Assembly (NCBI GenBank): GCA_029556045.1
Contig: JAKQGS010000177.1
Span: 1 to 6,547 of the forward strand
Direction of reading: 5' to 3'
DNA: 6,547 nt
Source: Pseudomonadota bacterium
GTDB taxonomy: Bacteria; Bdellovibrionota; Oligoflexia; Oligoflexales; Oligoflexaceae
Both the position numbers and the translations under genes were made by a program. This document shows positions 6,189-6,547 of this stretch, piece by piece (position 1 is the first letter of the stretch; every line of letters starts with the position of its first letter). The notes under the pieces were generated by a model that was not told the origin of the DNA, did not search any database, and saw only the letters and a program-made list of their open reading frames with translations.

Positions 6189-6547
6189 CACTACGCCGCA
6201 ATCACCTGCTTAACCTTGATAAATTTGGGATGCGGTGGTGGACTCAAACCCTCCAAAGAACCTATAAGCTCGACAGAAAAGACCAACGGTAGCGATGCCG
6301 GTGGAAACGGGTGCCAAACCAATGCCACCACAGGCTTAAAGCTCAGCGTGGACAATCCCACTTGGTATGGGGACATTAAGCCATTCTTTGATGCCAAGTG
6401 CACCTACTGTCATGGTGGTAAAAGCGGTGATCCAGGACCAACGCTTGTGACCTTTGCCCAAGTCTCCTCCAAAGCCAGCGAATCATTGAACAACATGAAA
6501 AAAACCGATGAGCCGATGCCACCCGCCGATGCCACGCCGCAGTTGGC
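6162..6547 (+). CDS. Probable lipoprotein with monohaem cytochrome c domain (3' end outside window)
   Basis: The visible 128 codons begin at ATG 6162 behind a strong ribosome binding site. Residues 1-24 form a signal sequence with hydrophobic core YAAITCLTLINLGC. C24 followed by GGG is the likely lipidated cysteine, but the -3 residue is Asn instead of the usual Leu, so the lipobox is imperfect. A Ser/Thr/Gly/Lys-rich linker follows (about 25-62). From about residue 66 (NPTWYGDIKPFFDAKC) comes a haem-c site C80-T-Y-C83-H84, then GGKSGDPGP. PMPP is at 118-121, with M119 as the plausible distal haem ligand. This matches the short c-type cytochrome modules (planctomycete-type or PSCyt1-like, IKPxFxxxCxxCHG...MPP) found in envelope lipoproteins. 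The role is electron transfer or haem binding outside the inner membrane; the partner is unknown. Since the end is missing, larger domains may follow. It is separated from the upstream operon by a terminator. Confidence 0.88.
   Translation, partial: MAAFRWQHFHYAAITCLTLINLGCGGGLKPSKEPISSTEKTNGSDAGGNGCQTNATTGLKLSVDNPTWYGDIKPFFDAKCTYCHGGKSGDPGPTLVTFAQVSSKASESLNNMKKTDEPMPPADATPQL

Overview
The window reads as part of a Gram-negative chromosome of moderate GC content. The signs are a predicted outer-membrane beta-barrel ending in Phe, two predicted lipoproteins, and a monohaem c-type cytochrome domain with a CxxCH motif. The mix of a giant metzincin lipoprotein and a lipoprotein cytochrome with a short CxxCH...MPP module suggests a deltaproteobacterial-type or Bdellovibrionota/Oligoflexia-like organism. 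That placement is inferred from protein style only; no rRNA or other marker is present. All genes are on the + strand, and no mobile element, tRNA, rRNA or CRISPR array is visible.

Layout: (1) Positions 2-673 hold the 3' part of an unrecognised gene. Its product has two ordered ends joined by a long charged, Lys/Ala/Asp-rich linker. (2) Positions 674-881 are an intergenic stretch with a GC hairpin, an AT-rich block and an 8-bp inverted repeat around that block; this is the likely control region of the next two genes. (3) Positions 882-1730 encode an exported, Cys-free beta-barrel-like protein. (4) After 33 nt, positions 1764-5861 encode a 1365-residue lipoprotein. It carries a complete metzincin zinc site (HEMGHNFGLGH at 699-709) and Met-turn (SVMDY, M736) in a DUF5117/DUF4953-like framework. 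The gene ends in a stop-codon hairpin followed by a textbook intrinsic terminator at 5889-5915. (5) Positions 5916-6161 are a gene-free leader with small hairpins. (6) From 6162 to the window edge is the 5' part of a lipoprotein with a CTYCH haem site and a possible MPP axial-ligand motif.

The barrel gene and the metzincin gene look like one operon closed by the terminator. The simplest reading is a cell-envelope module: an outer-membrane barrel made together with an outer-membrane-anchored zinc protease. The cytochrome gene lies beyond the terminator and has its own strong ribosome binding site, so it is probably a separate transcription unit. Least ordinary are the enlarged metzincin, its pairing with an orphan barrel, and a 13-bp tandem duplication that doubles the start codon of the cytochrome gene in two different frames.
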